Source: Rhodospirillales bacterium (lineage in GTDB: Bacteria; Pseudomonadota; Alphaproteobacteria; Acetobacterales; Acetobacteraceae). Taken from it: a stretch of DNA of 56,948 nucleotides. Position 1 is the stretch's first letter; the number at the start of each line of letters is the position of its first letter. The notes below the pieces were generated by a model. The model saw only the letters and a program-made list of their open reading frames with translations. It had not been told where the DNA came from and ran no database searches. Shown one piece after another: positions 29,709 to 38,228 of the stretch. The translations under genes were made by a program, and so were the position numbers. The DNA lies in assembly GCA_025351925.1 (NCBI GenBank), contig JANXVC010000314.1:1-56948 (forward strand), read 5' to 3'.

Positions 29709-31958
29709 CTATACCAGGTGGCCGTGCTCCCGGGCCCAGGAGAGCAGCGGCGCGCGCAGGCTGGCCTGCCCGGCGGAGTTGCGCCGAACTGCCGCCAGCA
29801 CCGCACGCAGTTCCGCAAGATGTACCGAGGCGAACGCCGCCTTCAGCCGCAATAGGCTCGCCGCCGGCATCGACAGCGTGGTGATGCCCAGCGCTGCCAG
29901 CACCATCGCCTCGAGCGGCCGGCCGGCGTGCTCGCCGCATACCGAGACCTCGACCTCCGCCGCCGCCGCCGCTGTGCAAATATGATCCAACGCATCCAAA
30001 ACCGGCGGCGACAGCAGGTCGTAGCGCCCGGCGAGCCCCGGCGTGCCGCGGTCGGCGGCGAACAGGAACTGCATCAGGTCGTTCGATCCAATCGAGACGA
30101 AATCTGCCTCCGCCATCAACGCCGGCAATTGCCAGAGCAGGGCTGGAATCTCGATCATGCTGCCGATCAGCAACCGTTCAGGCGCCGGACGCACCCGCTC
30201 CGCCTCGGCCAGCAGCAGGTCGCGGGCGGCACGGAACTCGGCGACGGTCGCGACCATGGGGAACATGACCGACAGCGTCCGGCCCTGCGCCGCCAGCAGC
30301 AGAGCACGGAGCTGGCGGCGCATCAGGGCCGGGCGGTCCAGCCCGACGCGCAGGCTGCGCCAGCCCATGGCGGGGTTTTCCTCCTCCTGCCGCGGCGCGT
30401 CCGGCAAAAGCTTGTCGCCGCCCAGGTCCAGCGTGCGGAACCGCACCGGCCGGTCCCCGGCGGCGTCCAGCACGCGGGCATACAGCGCCGCCTGCTCCGG
30501 CACGTCGGCGATCTCGCCGCGGGCCAGCATCGCGATCTCGGTCCGGAACAGCCCGATCCCGGCAGCGCCCGTCGTGTCGAGATGCTCAACCTCCCGCACC
30601 AGCCCGACGTTGAGCATCAGGCTCAACGACAGGCCATCCAGCGTCTGCGCCGGCAGATGGCGCTGGGCGGCAAACCCGGTCTCAAGCTGCAGGCGCATCT
30701 CCAGCGCGCGGCCGTACGCGGTGCGGACCTCGCTGTCCGGACGCAGGATCAGCTGGCCCTCATCCGCGTCCAGCACCGCAACGTCGCCATCCTCGACCGC
30801 GGCGAGCAGCCCGCGCACGCCGCCGAGCGCTGGCAGGCCGAGCGCGCGGGCCAGGATGGCGGCGTGGCCGGCCGAACTGCCCTCCTCAATCGCGACGCCG
30901 CCGATGCCGCGGGCGTGCCACTCCAAAAGCTGGGCGGGACCCAGCCGCCGGGCGATCAGGATTGCGCCCAACGGGATTGCCGGCACCACGTCGTCGCCAT
31001 CCAGCGCCGCCAGCAACCGCCCAGCAAGATCCTCCATGTCCGCCAGGCGCTCCCGCAGGTAGGGGTCGGCGATGCGGCGCATGCGGTCGCGGATGTCGTT
31101 CGCGACCCGGTGCACGGCGGCCTCGGCCGTCAGCCCTCCGGCCACCGCCTCCCGCACCCGGCGCATCCAGCCGCCGTCGCCTGCGACCAAACGCGTCGCC
31201 TCCAGCACCTCGCGCGGGCCGTCGCCGGCCGGCAGCTTGGTCTCAATCAGGTCATCGAGCGTCTGACGCATCGAGGCTATGGCGAGGTCGAGGCGCGCAG
31301 CCTCCTGGACGGGATCATCGGCCAGCAGCCGGCGCAGCGGGGTACCGGCGCCGTGCAGCACCACCGGGCCGATCGCGATGCCCGGCGCGAACGGCGTCGC
31401 CTGAAACTGCCGAGGCATGGTGGCGCCGAGCCCCTGCTCCGCCCCATCGGTCGCGCCGGCGGCGGCCAGCACCTCGGCCAGCAGCATGGCGACGGTCTCC
31501 AGCAGCTCCACCTCATCATCAAGATAGCGGCGCGGGGCGCGGTTCTGCACGGCAATCACGCCGAGGATGCGGCCGCCGCGACGTACCGGCACCGCCAGCA
31601 GCGAGGCGAACGGCGCCTCCCCGGTCTCCGGGCGATAGGCGAAGGCCGGATGGTTCTGCGCGTCCGGCAGGTTCTGCACCGTGGCGGTCGCGGCGACGAT
31701 GCCGACGATGCCCTCCCCCACCCGCAGCCGGGTGCGGCCGACTGCCTCCGGATTGAGGCCGTGGGTGGCAGTGAGTTCCAGCAGGTCGCCGGGCCGCATG
31801 GCATAGATGGTGCAGACCTCGGCCACCATCTCGGTGGCGACCAGCGCGGCCAACTCGCCGAGCGGCACGCCGTCTGCCCCGTTCCCGGAGCCGATCATCG
31901 AGAAGCCGAGCGCCATCATGTCTCGCAGGCGGGACAGCAGCCGGCGCGTCTGCAGCAT
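29709..31958 (-). CDS. ptsP: Phosphoenolpyruvate-protein phosphotransferase PtsP (enzyme I-Ntr)
   Basis: First phosphotransferase of the regulatory nitrogen PTS: it takes phosphate from phosphoenolpyruvate and passes it to NPr. 749 residues. An N-terminal GAF domain (about 1-150), absent from sugar-PTS enzyme I, senses metabolites such as glutamine in known members. The phosphorylated His is His365 in SAGHAAILARALG, and the PEP-binding barrel carries Cys674 in CGEHAG. NPr and EIIA-Ntr genes are not in the window. The start abuts the stop of the upstream oxidoreductase gene. Confidence 0.94.
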   Translation of the reverse strand: MLQTRRLLSRLRDMMALGFSMIGSGNGADGVPLGELAALVATEMVAEVCTIYAMRPGDLLELTATHGLNPEAVGRTRLRVGEGIVGIVAATATVQNLPDAQNHPAFAYRPETGEAPFASLLAVPVRRGGRILGVIAVQNRAPRRYLDDEVELLETVAMLLAEVLAAAGATDGAEQGLGATMPRQFQATPFAPGIAIGPVVLHGAGTPLRRLLADDPVQEAARLDLAIASMRQTLDDLIETKLPAGDGPREVLEATRLVAGDGGWMRRVREAVAGGLTAEAAVHRVANDIRDRMRRIADPYLRERLADMEDLAGRLLAALDGDDVVPAIPLGAILIARRLGPAQLLEWHARGIGGVAIEEGSSAGHAAILARALGLPALGGVRGLLAAVEDGDVAVLDADEGQLILRPDSEVRTAYGRALEMRLQLETGFAAQRHLPAQTLDGLSLSLMLNVGLVREVEHLDTTGAAGIGLFRTEIAMLARGEIADVPEQAALYARVLDAAGDRPVRFRTLDLGGDKLLPDAPRQEEENPAMGWRSLRVGLDRPALMRRQLRALLLAAQGRTLSVMFPMVATVAEFRAARDLLLAEAERVRPAPERLLIGSMIEIPALLWQLPALMAEADFVSIGSNDLMQFLFAADRGTPGLAGRYDLLSPPVLDALDHICTAAAAAEVEVSVCGEHAGRPLEAMVLAALGITTLSMPAASLLRLKAAFASVHLAELRAVLAAVRRNSAGQASLRAPLLSWAREHGHLV

Positions 31959-33017
31959 CTAGTGCCGCGCCGGATTATGCCGGGCGGCGAGCGCCCGGCA
32001 GGCCTGGCCGATCAGCTCGTCGATGATCTCCGCCATCGACTGCTCCGCCGTCACCATCCCCACGGACTGCCCGGCCATCACCGAGCCGTGCTCCACGTCG
32101 CCGTCGATCACCGCACGGCGCAGCGCCCCGGCCCAAAAGTGCTCGATCGACAACTGCGCCTGCTCCCGCGTCAGCTCGCCCGCGTCCACGCGCGCCATCG
32201 CCGCCGCCTGGTGCTGCAGGAAGGCCTGGGTGCCGGCGTTGACCAGGCCGCGCACCGGAATCACCGGAAAACGCGGATCGAGCTGCACGCTGGGCAGCGC
32301 ATCACGGGCACGGGCGCGGATGAAGGCGCGCTTGAAGTGTGGATGGGCAATGCTCTCGGTCGCCGCGGCAAACCGGGTGCCGAGCTGCGCGCCGGCCGCG
32401 CCCATTTCCAGAAACGCCAAGATCGCCTCGCCGCGGCCGATGCCGCCGGCGACGAACACCGGGACCTCGGTCACGTGGGGCAGGATCTCCTGCGCCAGCA
32501 CGGCGAGCGACACTGGGCCGATATGGCCGCCGGCCTCCGATCCCTCGATGACCAGCGCGTCGGCGCCCCGCCGCACCATGCGCTGCGCCAGCACGAGCGC
32601 CGAGGCGAAGCACACCAGGCGGCTGCCGTCCTTGACCGCGCGCACCGCAGCGCCGCTCGGCACGCCGCCGGCCAGCACGATATGGCCTACGCCGTATTCC
32701 AAACAGACCGCGATCAGGTCCAGCAGGCGCGGGTGCATGGTGATCAGGTTGACGCCGAACGGCCGGGCGGTCAGCGCCTGGGTGCCGGCGATCTCGTGGG
32801 CCAGCGCCTCCGGCCCCATGGCGCCGCCGGCGATCACGCCGAAGCCGCCGGCGTTGCTGATGGCGGCGACCAGGGTCCGCTCGCTGACCCAGCTCATGGC
32901 GCCGCCCATGATCGCGACTCGGCTGCCGAGGAACCGCCGGCCGCGGTCCGACAGCCGGTCGAACTCCGCCCGGGTGAGCAGCCCGCCGCTATCTTTACTG
33001 ACGGTATCAGGCGGCAT
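31959..33017 (-). CDS. Nitronate monooxygenase-like flavin oxidoreductase
   Basis: A 352-residue FMN-dependent TIM-barrel protein of the 2-nitropropane dioxygenase/FabK-like family. Seen: MGGAMSWVSERTLVAAISNAGG with the family's early GGM loop, the phosphate-binding GSEAGGHIG, and FVAGGIGRG. The substrate cannot be told; many members detoxify nitronates and some are NAD(P)H-quinone or enoyl reductases. The ATG at 33017 overlaps the lysC stop by 11 bases; the frame opens further up at 33074 within lysC. ptsP follows without a gap. Confidence 0.85.
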   Translation of the reverse strand: MPPDTVSKDSGGLLTRAEFDRLSDRGRRFLGSRVAIMGGAMSWVSERTLVAAISNAGGFGVIAGGAMGPEALAHEIAGTQALTARPFGVNLITMHPRLLDLIAVCLEYGVGHIVLAGGVPSGAAVRAVKDGSRLVCFASALVLAQRMVRRGADALVIEGSEAGGHIGPVSLAVLAQEILPHVTEVPVFVAGGIGRGEAILAFLEMGAAGAQLGTRFAAATESIAHPHFKRAFIRARARDALPSVQLDPRFPVIPVRGLVNAGTQAFLQHQAAAMARVDAGELTREQAQLSIEHFWAGALRRAVIDGDVEHGSVMAGQSVGMVTAEQSMAEIIDELIGQACRALAARHNPARH

Positions 33018-34224
33018 CGAGACCGTAGGCGGTGTGCAGCGCGCGGACCGCGAGCTCGGTGTACTCCGCCGCAATCAGCACGCTGACCTTGATCTCGCTG
33101 GTCGAGATGACCTGGATGTTGATCCCCTTCCCCGCCAGCGTGCTGAACATGATATTGGCGACGCCGGCGTGGCTGCGCATGCCGACGCCGACCACGCTGA
33201 TCTTCGCCACATCCGGGTCGGTCAGCACAGTGTTCGAGCCGATCGCCTCCCGGTGCTCCGCCAGCACGGCGCGCACGCGCGGCAGGTCGGTGCGGCTAAC
33301 GGTGAAGGTCATGTCGGTGGTCCCGTCCGCCGAGACGTTCTGCACGATCATATCGACGTTCACCTGCGCCTCCGACAGCGGGCCGAAGATGGCGGCGGCG
33401 ACTCCCGGACGGTCCGGCACGTGGCGCAGCGTGATCTTGGCCTCGTCCCGCGAGTAGGCGATGCCGGATACCATTGCTTGTTCCACGATCTCGTCCTCAT
33501 CCACCACCAAAGTTCCGGGCACGTCGGCGAAGCTCGAGAGCACCTGGACCCGCACCCGCTCCTTCATCGCGAGTTCTACGCTACGAGTCTGCAGCACCTT
33601 TGCCCCCACCGAAGCGAGCTCCAGCATCTCCTCATACGCAATCTTGTCCAATTTACGGGCGCGGGCGGTGATGCGCGGGTCCGTCGTATAGACGCCGTCC
33701 ACATCGGTATAGATGTCGCAACGGTCGGCGCGGAGGGCCGCCGCCAGCGCCACTGCCGAGGTATCGGAGCCGCCGCGCCCCAGAGTGGTGATGCGCTGCT
33801 CCGGCCCGAGGCCCTGGAAGCCCGCCACCACCGGCACCTGGCCGGCCGCCATCGCCGCCAGTAGCAGGCCGCCATCCACCGAGGCGATGCGCGCCTTGCC
33901 ATGCGCGCCGTCCGTTTGCACCCCAGCCTGCCAGCCGGTCCAGGACCGCGCCTCCACGCCGAGGCTCTGCAGCGCGATCGCCATCAGGCCGGACGTCACC
34001 TGCTCGCCCGTGGCCACCACGGCGTCATACTCGCGGGCGTCGTGCAATGGGGACAGCGCCGCGCACCACTCAACCAGCTGATTGGTGACGCCGGACATGG
34101 CGGAGACGACGACCGCGACCTCGTGGCCGGCGGCGACCTCCCGCTGCACGCGGCCGGCTGCGTTACGAATGCGGTCGAGATCGGCCACCGAGGTCCCGCC
34201 GAACTTCATCACGATCCGCGCCAT
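33007..34224 (-). CDS. lysC: Aspartate kinase
   Basis: First step of the aspartate pathway to lysine, threonine, methionine and diaminopimelate. 405 residues. Seen: the N-terminal kinase loop KFGGTS at 7-12, the FTVSRTDLPR stretch and two C-terminal ACT-like regulatory domains, suggesting allosteric control by lysine and/or threonine. It is a single-function kinase, without homoserine dehydrogenase fused. It is the first gene of the run and is divergent from ubiG over a 102-base gap. Confidence 0.97.
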   Translation of the reverse strand: MARIVMKFGGTSVADLDRIRNAAGRVQREVAAGHEVAVVVSAMSGVTNQLVEWCAALSPLHDAREYDAVVATGEQVTSGLMAIALQSLGVEARSWTGWQAGVQTDGAHGKARIASVDGGLLLAAMAAGQVPVVAGFQGLGPEQRITTLGRGGSDTSAVALAAALRADRCDIYTDVDGVYTTDPRITARARKLDKIAYEEMLELASVGAKVLQTRSVELAMKERVRVQVLSSFADVPGTLVVDEDEIVEQAMVSGIAYSRDEAKITLRHVPDRPGVAAAIFGPLSEAQVNVDMIVQNVSADGTTDMTFTVSRTDLPRVRAVLAEHREAIGSNTVLTDPDVAKISVVGVGMRSHAGVANIMFSTLAGKGINIQVISTSEIKVSVLIAAEYTELAVRALHTAYGLDAA

Positions 34225-34326
34225 GCCTGCTTCTTGCCTTTTCGGTGCGGGCCCGGCCGTTGCGGCGGCGCCCCTGCAAGTTCACATACTTATCGGAAAG
34301 ACGGCGGGAAAACAGGGGCGAGCAGC

Positions 34327-35073
34327 ATGGCAGACGCACAACCCGTTTCAGGTGTGGCTCAAACAGGTGTGGCCGGATCGGTCGTTGCGGATGAGATCGC
34401 GCGGTTCGACGCGTTGGCCGCGCAATGGTGGGACACAGCGGGCCCGATGGGCGCGCTGCATGCGATGAACCCGCTGCGTGTCGGCTGGATCGACCGCCGC
34501 ATCCGGGTGCGGTTTGGCGGCCCGGTGCGTCTGCTCGACATCGGCTGCGGCGCCGGGCTGGCGTCGGAGGCGCTAGCAGCGCTGGGCCACGACGTGCTCG
34601 GCCTGGATGCCGCAGCGGACGTGATCGCCGCGGCGACGGCGCATGCGGATGGCCAAGGCCTGTCGCTCGCCTATCGGGCCGGCGCTGCCGAGGACCTCGT
34701 GGCGGAGGGCGGCCGCTTTTCCGTGGTAACAGCGCTCGAGGTGATCGAGCACGTGGCTGACCCTGCCGCCTTCCTACGCCTTTTGGCGCAGCTCATCGAA
34801 CCCGGCGGATTGCTGTTCGTGTCCACGTTGAACCGCACGCTGCGGTCGCTCGCGGTCGCGAAGCTTGGAGCGGAATACCTGCTGCGCCTGTTGCCGGTCG
34901 GCACGCATGACTGGCGGCAATTCATTACTCCGGCAGAGCTTGGGACTTATGGCAAGGCTGCCGGCTTCAGCGTGGCTGACGTCAGCGGGATGCTGTTCGA
35001 CATCCGGTCCCGGCAATGGCGGGCCGGCACGGACCTCGCGGTGAACTATATCGCGATGCTGGAGCGCCGCTAA
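34327..35073 (+). CDS. ubiG: Ubiquinone biosynthesis O-methyltransferase
   Basis: SAM-dependent O-methyltransferase that acts twice in ubiquinone synthesis, on the 2-polyprenyl-6-hydroxyphenol and demethylubiquinol intermediates. 248 residues. Seen: the family opening IARFDALAAQWWD, HAMNPLRVGWID, the SAM loop LLDIGCGAGL and ALEVIEHVADP, all typical of UbiG. GGGG 8 bases upstream supports ATG 34327; the frame stays open back to 33901 but that lies over lysC. Its end overlaps the DUF1178 end in converging orientation. Confidence 0.96.
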   Translation: MADAQPVSGVAQTGVAGSVVADEIARFDALAAQWWDTAGPMGALHAMNPLRVGWIDRRIRVRFGGPVRLLDIGCGAGLASEALAALGHDVLGLDAAADVIAAATAHADGQGLSLAYRAGAAEDLVAEGGRFSVVTALEVIEHVADPAAFLRLLAQLIEPGGLLFVSTLNRTLRSLAVAKLGAEYLLRLLPVGTHDWRQFITPAELGTYGKAAGFSVADVSGMLFDIRSRQWRAGTDLAVNYIAMLERR

Positions 35074-35543
35074 CCGTCGGCCCGCGGAACCCAAGGAATG
35101 CGCGCGACCTCGATGCCCTCATCCGCCAAGGCTTCCGCCTGCTCGGGCGTGCTCTCGCCGTAGATGCCACGCTTGTCACTCTCGCCGCGATGGATGCGCC
35201 GGGCCTCCTCCGCAAAGCCCGGGCCCACGTAGTCGCAGTTCCGTTCTACGTCGGCGCGCAGCTTCTGCAGCATCGAGCGGACATGGTCAGGCATTCCGGA
35301 GCCGGTTTTCTCGACACTCGATTGTTCAGGCACCGAGACCGCAACGTCGGGGGTGCCAGAGGTGTCCACTACGGCGCGGCCCTTCCTGATCCGCGGCGCC
35401 ATCAACGCGCGGTTCACGGTCGTATCGCCGCAAGCCGGACACGACACCAGACCGCGCTCAGCCTGAACGTCAAACGCCGCGCTGTCACGGAACCAGCCGT
35501 CAAAGCTATGATCGGCGCTGCATCGCAACTGATAGTGGATCAT
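35070..35543 (-). CDS. DUF1178 family protein
   Basis: A 157-residue protein matching DUF1178, with the conserved opening MIHYQLRCSADHSFDGWFRDSAAFD and a zinc-ribbon-like CPACGDTTVNRALMAP in which Cys pairs may bind metal. The C-terminal half carries HRGESDKRGIYGESTPEQA, also typical. Function unknown. It is the last gene of the minus-strand run dioxygenase-rhodanese-comF-grxC, 70 bases after grxC. Confidence 0.92.
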   Translation of the reverse strand: MIHYQLRCSADHSFDGWFRDSAAFDVQAERGLVSCPACGDTTVNRALMAPRIRKGRAVVDTSGTPDVAVSVPEQSSVEKTGSGMPDHVRSMLQKLRADVERNCDYVGPGFAEEARRIHRGESDKRGIYGESTPEQAEALADEGIEVARIPWVPRADG

Positions 35544-35613
35544 CTCTGGCCTATCTCAGCGGGACACGCTGTCCCGCCATCGTAACATGGCGGGGCGGCT
35601 GCGCATCGCAAGT

Positions 35614-35871
35614 TCACGCAGTGGCCAGCATAAGGTCGAGCTTGCCGGCCCGCTCCAGCGCCATCAGGTCGTCGCAGCCACCGACCGAGCGGTCATCGAT
35701 GAACACCTGCGGCATGGTGTTCTGACCGGAGCGCGCGACCGCCTGCTTGCGCTCTGCCGAGCCATGCGGCGCGTCGATCTCCTGGAATACCACGCGCTTC
35801 TTCTCCAGCAGCGCCACGGCCCGGCTGCAATAGGGGCACCAGGGCTGGGTGTAGATTTCGACCTTCGGCAT
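35614..35871 (-). CDS. grxC: Glutaredoxin 3
   Basis: An 85-residue dithiol glutaredoxin that reduces disulfides with glutathione. The active site WCPYC, Cys12 and Cys15, is intact, followed by the glutathione-binding MPQVFIDDRSVGGCDDL with the TMPQ/TVPQ-type cis-Pro. The ATG at 35871 fits the family start MPKVEIYTQPWCPYC. It sits between comF and the DUF1178 gene, an order found in other alphaproteobacteria. Confidence 0.95.
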   Translation of the reverse strand: MPKVEIYTQPWCPYCSRAVALLEKKRVVFQEIDAPHGSAERKQAVARSGQNTMPQVFIDDRSVGGCDDLMALERAGKLDLMLATA

Positions 35872-35923
35872 CGCTCTCTCCGCGTGGGATCAAAGGATTG
35901 GGACCGGCACCGCAAGACTCAAG

Positions 35924-36670
35924 CTACTCCAGACGCGCATCTGCCACACGCGCGGCCACCAGCACATCCACCCGAGCCACGCCGGCCGCCAGCAGCGCAC
36001 GGGCGCAGGCGTCCGCCGTAGCGCCGGAGGTCATCACGTCGTCGATCAGCAGCACCCGCGCATCCGCAAGCTGCACTCGGCGCGACGGCCGGACGATGAA
36101 GGCGCCCGCAACCTCCGTCCTGCGCTGGGCGCCAGTCAGATGCCCAAGCGAAACCGTGGCCCGGGTCCGGCGCAACCCGTCCAGCACCGAGGGCCGGCCA
36201 GTAAGCCGCGAGAGAGCCTGGGCCAGCAGCGCCGACTGGTTATAGCGGCGAGACAGCAGGCGCCTGCGATGCAGCGGCACGGGGACCAGCCAGTCGGCCG
36301 CGGATAGCAGTGCGGCACCCGCCCGCGCCATGTGCGGCGCCAGCGCCCGGGCGGTCTCAACGCGGTCGCCGTACTTGAACGGCAGTAGGATGCGCCGGGC
36401 CTGGTCATCGTAGCGCAGCGCCGCACGTGCCGCGGTCCAGGCCGGCGGATGCTCCCGGCAGTCGGCGCAGCGTCCGATTGCTCCGCCCTGCATGGCGGAG
36501 CCGAAGGGCCGTCCGCAGCATGTGCAGCAGGGGTTGGTCACGAAGGCGGTGCGGCGGAAACAAGCGGCGCAGAACTGGCCTGGCGCCCCGACCGGCGCGT
36601 CGCATGTCAGGCACTGTGGCGGCAAAAGCACATCGAGCAGCAATCCGACGCCCCGGCGCCCAACCGCCAA
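35924..36670 (-). CDS. ComF family protein
   Basis: About 248 residues. The N-terminal part has Cys pairs that may bind zinc (CLTC, FCAAC, CCTCC, CADC) and the C-terminal part is a phosphoribosyltransferase-like domain with the PRPP motif VLLIDDVMTSGATA. In naturally competent bacteria ComF helps single-stranded DNA uptake; elsewhere its role is open. No ATG fits. I use TTG at 36670; TTG 36688 (overlapping the rhodanese stop) and GTG 36631 are alternatives. The first usable codons run straight into LLLDVLLPPQC, the family start. Confidence 0.83.
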   Translation of the reverse strand: MAVGRRGVGLLLDVLLPPQCLTCDAPVGAPGQFCAACFRRTAFVTNPCCTCCGRPFGSAMQGGAIGRCADCREHPPAWTAARAALRYDDQARRILLPFKYGDRVETARALAPHMARAGAALLSAADWLVPVPLHRRRLLSRRYNQSALLAQALSRLTGRPSVLDGLRRTRATVSLGHLTGAQRRTEVAGAFIVRPSRRVQLADARVLLIDDVMTSGATADACARALLAAGVARVDVLVAARVADARLE

Positions 36671-36677
36671 CAGCCGG

Positions 36678-38228
36678 TCAGGCGCCAAAGGCAACCGTGC
36701 CGTCGCGCTCGATCTCGTGCACCAGATCGATCTCCCACGATAAGTAGGCCTGCATCGCCGCCGCAACCCCCGAGTTGCGGTCGTATGGGCGCAGGTAGAA
36801 ATCGACGCAGGCCTCGTCCGGCGGATTGATGCGGTCAGCGACCGGTATGTTGCCGGCGGCGATCCACGCAGTCGTCCCGCCAGCCAGGACCTGAACTGGC
36901 GCTGCGGTCAGGCCTTGCAGCTCCGCCACCGCAAGCCGGGCCAGCGTGCCGTCCACCGAGGTGACGACGACGCGCTCGGCCGCGGCCAACGAGTCGCGCA
37001 GCGCATCCAGACGGGTGCGGATGCCCCAGACTGCGCCCGGGATATGGCCCGCGCGATAATCGACGCTGCGTGCGAGGTCCACGACCAGCGCGCTGTCCAA
37101 ACTTGCCGTAGGGGCGACCAGATCGGCGTGTGGCAGGACCGGCGGCACGACGACCATAGCGTCGATGTCGTCCAGTCCGTTTTCTACGACGAAAACATCC
37201 AAGAAACCCATCTGCCGCAGCCAGGCTCCGGCCATCCGGGCGCGCACGCCGTCATCGTCCAGCAGCGCGATGCGGGCGCCACGGACGGCAATCCATTGGT
37301 CGGTCGCCTGGATCAGCTGGCCGCCCGGGGCGTTGCGGCTGCCCGGCCGGTGCTGCGCCGCGAACTCGGCAGGGTCGCGCACGTCCAGCGCATACAGCGT
37401 GCGGTCCGGGTCCTCCGCGTATCGCGTGAGGTCGAGCGGGCCGATCACGCCGACGCCCGACGCCTCGGCAAACGCACGGGCACGGTCGAGCGCCAGACGG
37501 GCCGTCGCCGGCGGCCCCGGGGCATAGCGCCTGGTCTGGCCGCGCTCGCATGCGAAGCCGGCGAGTTCCCATCCCGTCGTGCCGTTGCGCAGCGCCACCA
37601 CTGGGTTCGGCACCCCAGCGCGGCGCAGGCTCTCGGCACCCATGATGCTGCGGGTCCGGCCGGCGCAGTTCACGACGATCAGCATCGCCGGGTCGGGCGC
37701 GAGGTCGGCAATGCGGTAGGCGAGCTCGCCGCCGGGCACATTGATCCCGGTCGGGATCGACATGCTGCGGAATTCTTCCAAAGGCCGGCTATCGAGCACG
37801 ACCATGTCGCGGCCACCGTCGATCCAGGCCTTCAGCTCGGCCGCGTCCACGCTCTCTGTGCCATAACGGTGCTCGACCCACTCGCCGAATGCCTTGCTGG
37901 GCACGTTCACGCCGCTGAACAGCACGAACCCGGCGGCAGCCCACGCGGGCGTGCCGCCGTCCAGCACATGCAGATCCGTGGCGCCCTGCCCGGCCAGGTA
38001 CTCGGCCAATCGCTCCGCCAGGCCGCGCCCGTCATCCACGCACACGATGCGGGTGCCGAGACGCGGCAGCAGGACCGGTATCCGCAGCTCGGCGCGGGAC
38101 AGCGGACACGGCACGGCCCAGAACAGGTGGCTGGTGCCGAACTCGCCCTCCTCCCGCGCGTCAAGGATGGCCAGTTCGCGACCGTCTTGAATCCAGCCGC
38201 GCAGGGTGGCGGCGTCGATACGGGTCAT
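36678..38228 (-). CDS. Four-domain rhodanese-like sulfurtransferase
   Basis: A 516-residue protein made of four rhodanese domains in tandem at about 5-105, 125-225, 260-365 and 375-465, with a short Cys-containing C-terminal tail (PPDEACVDFYLRPYD). The active-site Cys is seen in the second (Cys188, CAGRTRS) and probably in the first (Cys63, CVDDGRG). The third has Leu/Asp instead (LLDDDGV) and the fourth has Ser424 (TSVDG). Persulfide transfer is therefore likely from the first two only, while the others may be structural. It overlaps the dioxygenase gene as ATGA, suggesting a shared thiol substrate or product. Confidence 0.92.
   Translation of the reverse strand: MTRIDAATLRGWIQDGRELAILDAREEGEFGTSHLFWAVPCPLSRAELRIPVLLPRLGTRIVCVDDGRGLAERLAEYLAGQGATDLHVLDGGTPAWAAAGFVLFSGVNVPSKAFGEWVEHRYGTESVDAAELKAWIDGGRDMVVLDSRPLEEFRSMSIPTGINVPGGELAYRIADLAPDPAMLIVVNCAGRTRSIMGAESLRRAGVPNPVVALRNGTTGWELAGFACERGQTRRYAPGPPATARLALDRARAFAEASGVGVIGPLDLTRYAEDPDRTLYALDVRDPAEFAAQHRPGSRNAPGGQLIQATDQWIAVRGARIALLDDDGVRARMAGAWLRQMGFLDVFVVENGLDDIDAMVVVPPVLPHADLVAPTASLDSALVVDLARSVDYRAGHIPGAVWGIRTRLDALRDSLAAAERVVVTSVDGTLARLAVAELQGLTAAPVQVLAGGTTAWIAAGNIPVADRINPPDEACVDFYLRPYDRNSGVAAAMQAYLSWEIDLVHEIERDGTVAFGA

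Noticed and set aside
29928-33086. A 1052-residue open frame on the plus strand over ptsP and the nitronate monooxygenase-like gene
   Set aside because: It is antisense to two well-recognised genes, rich in Arg, His, Gln and Ala, without any domain, as is common in GC-rich DNA.
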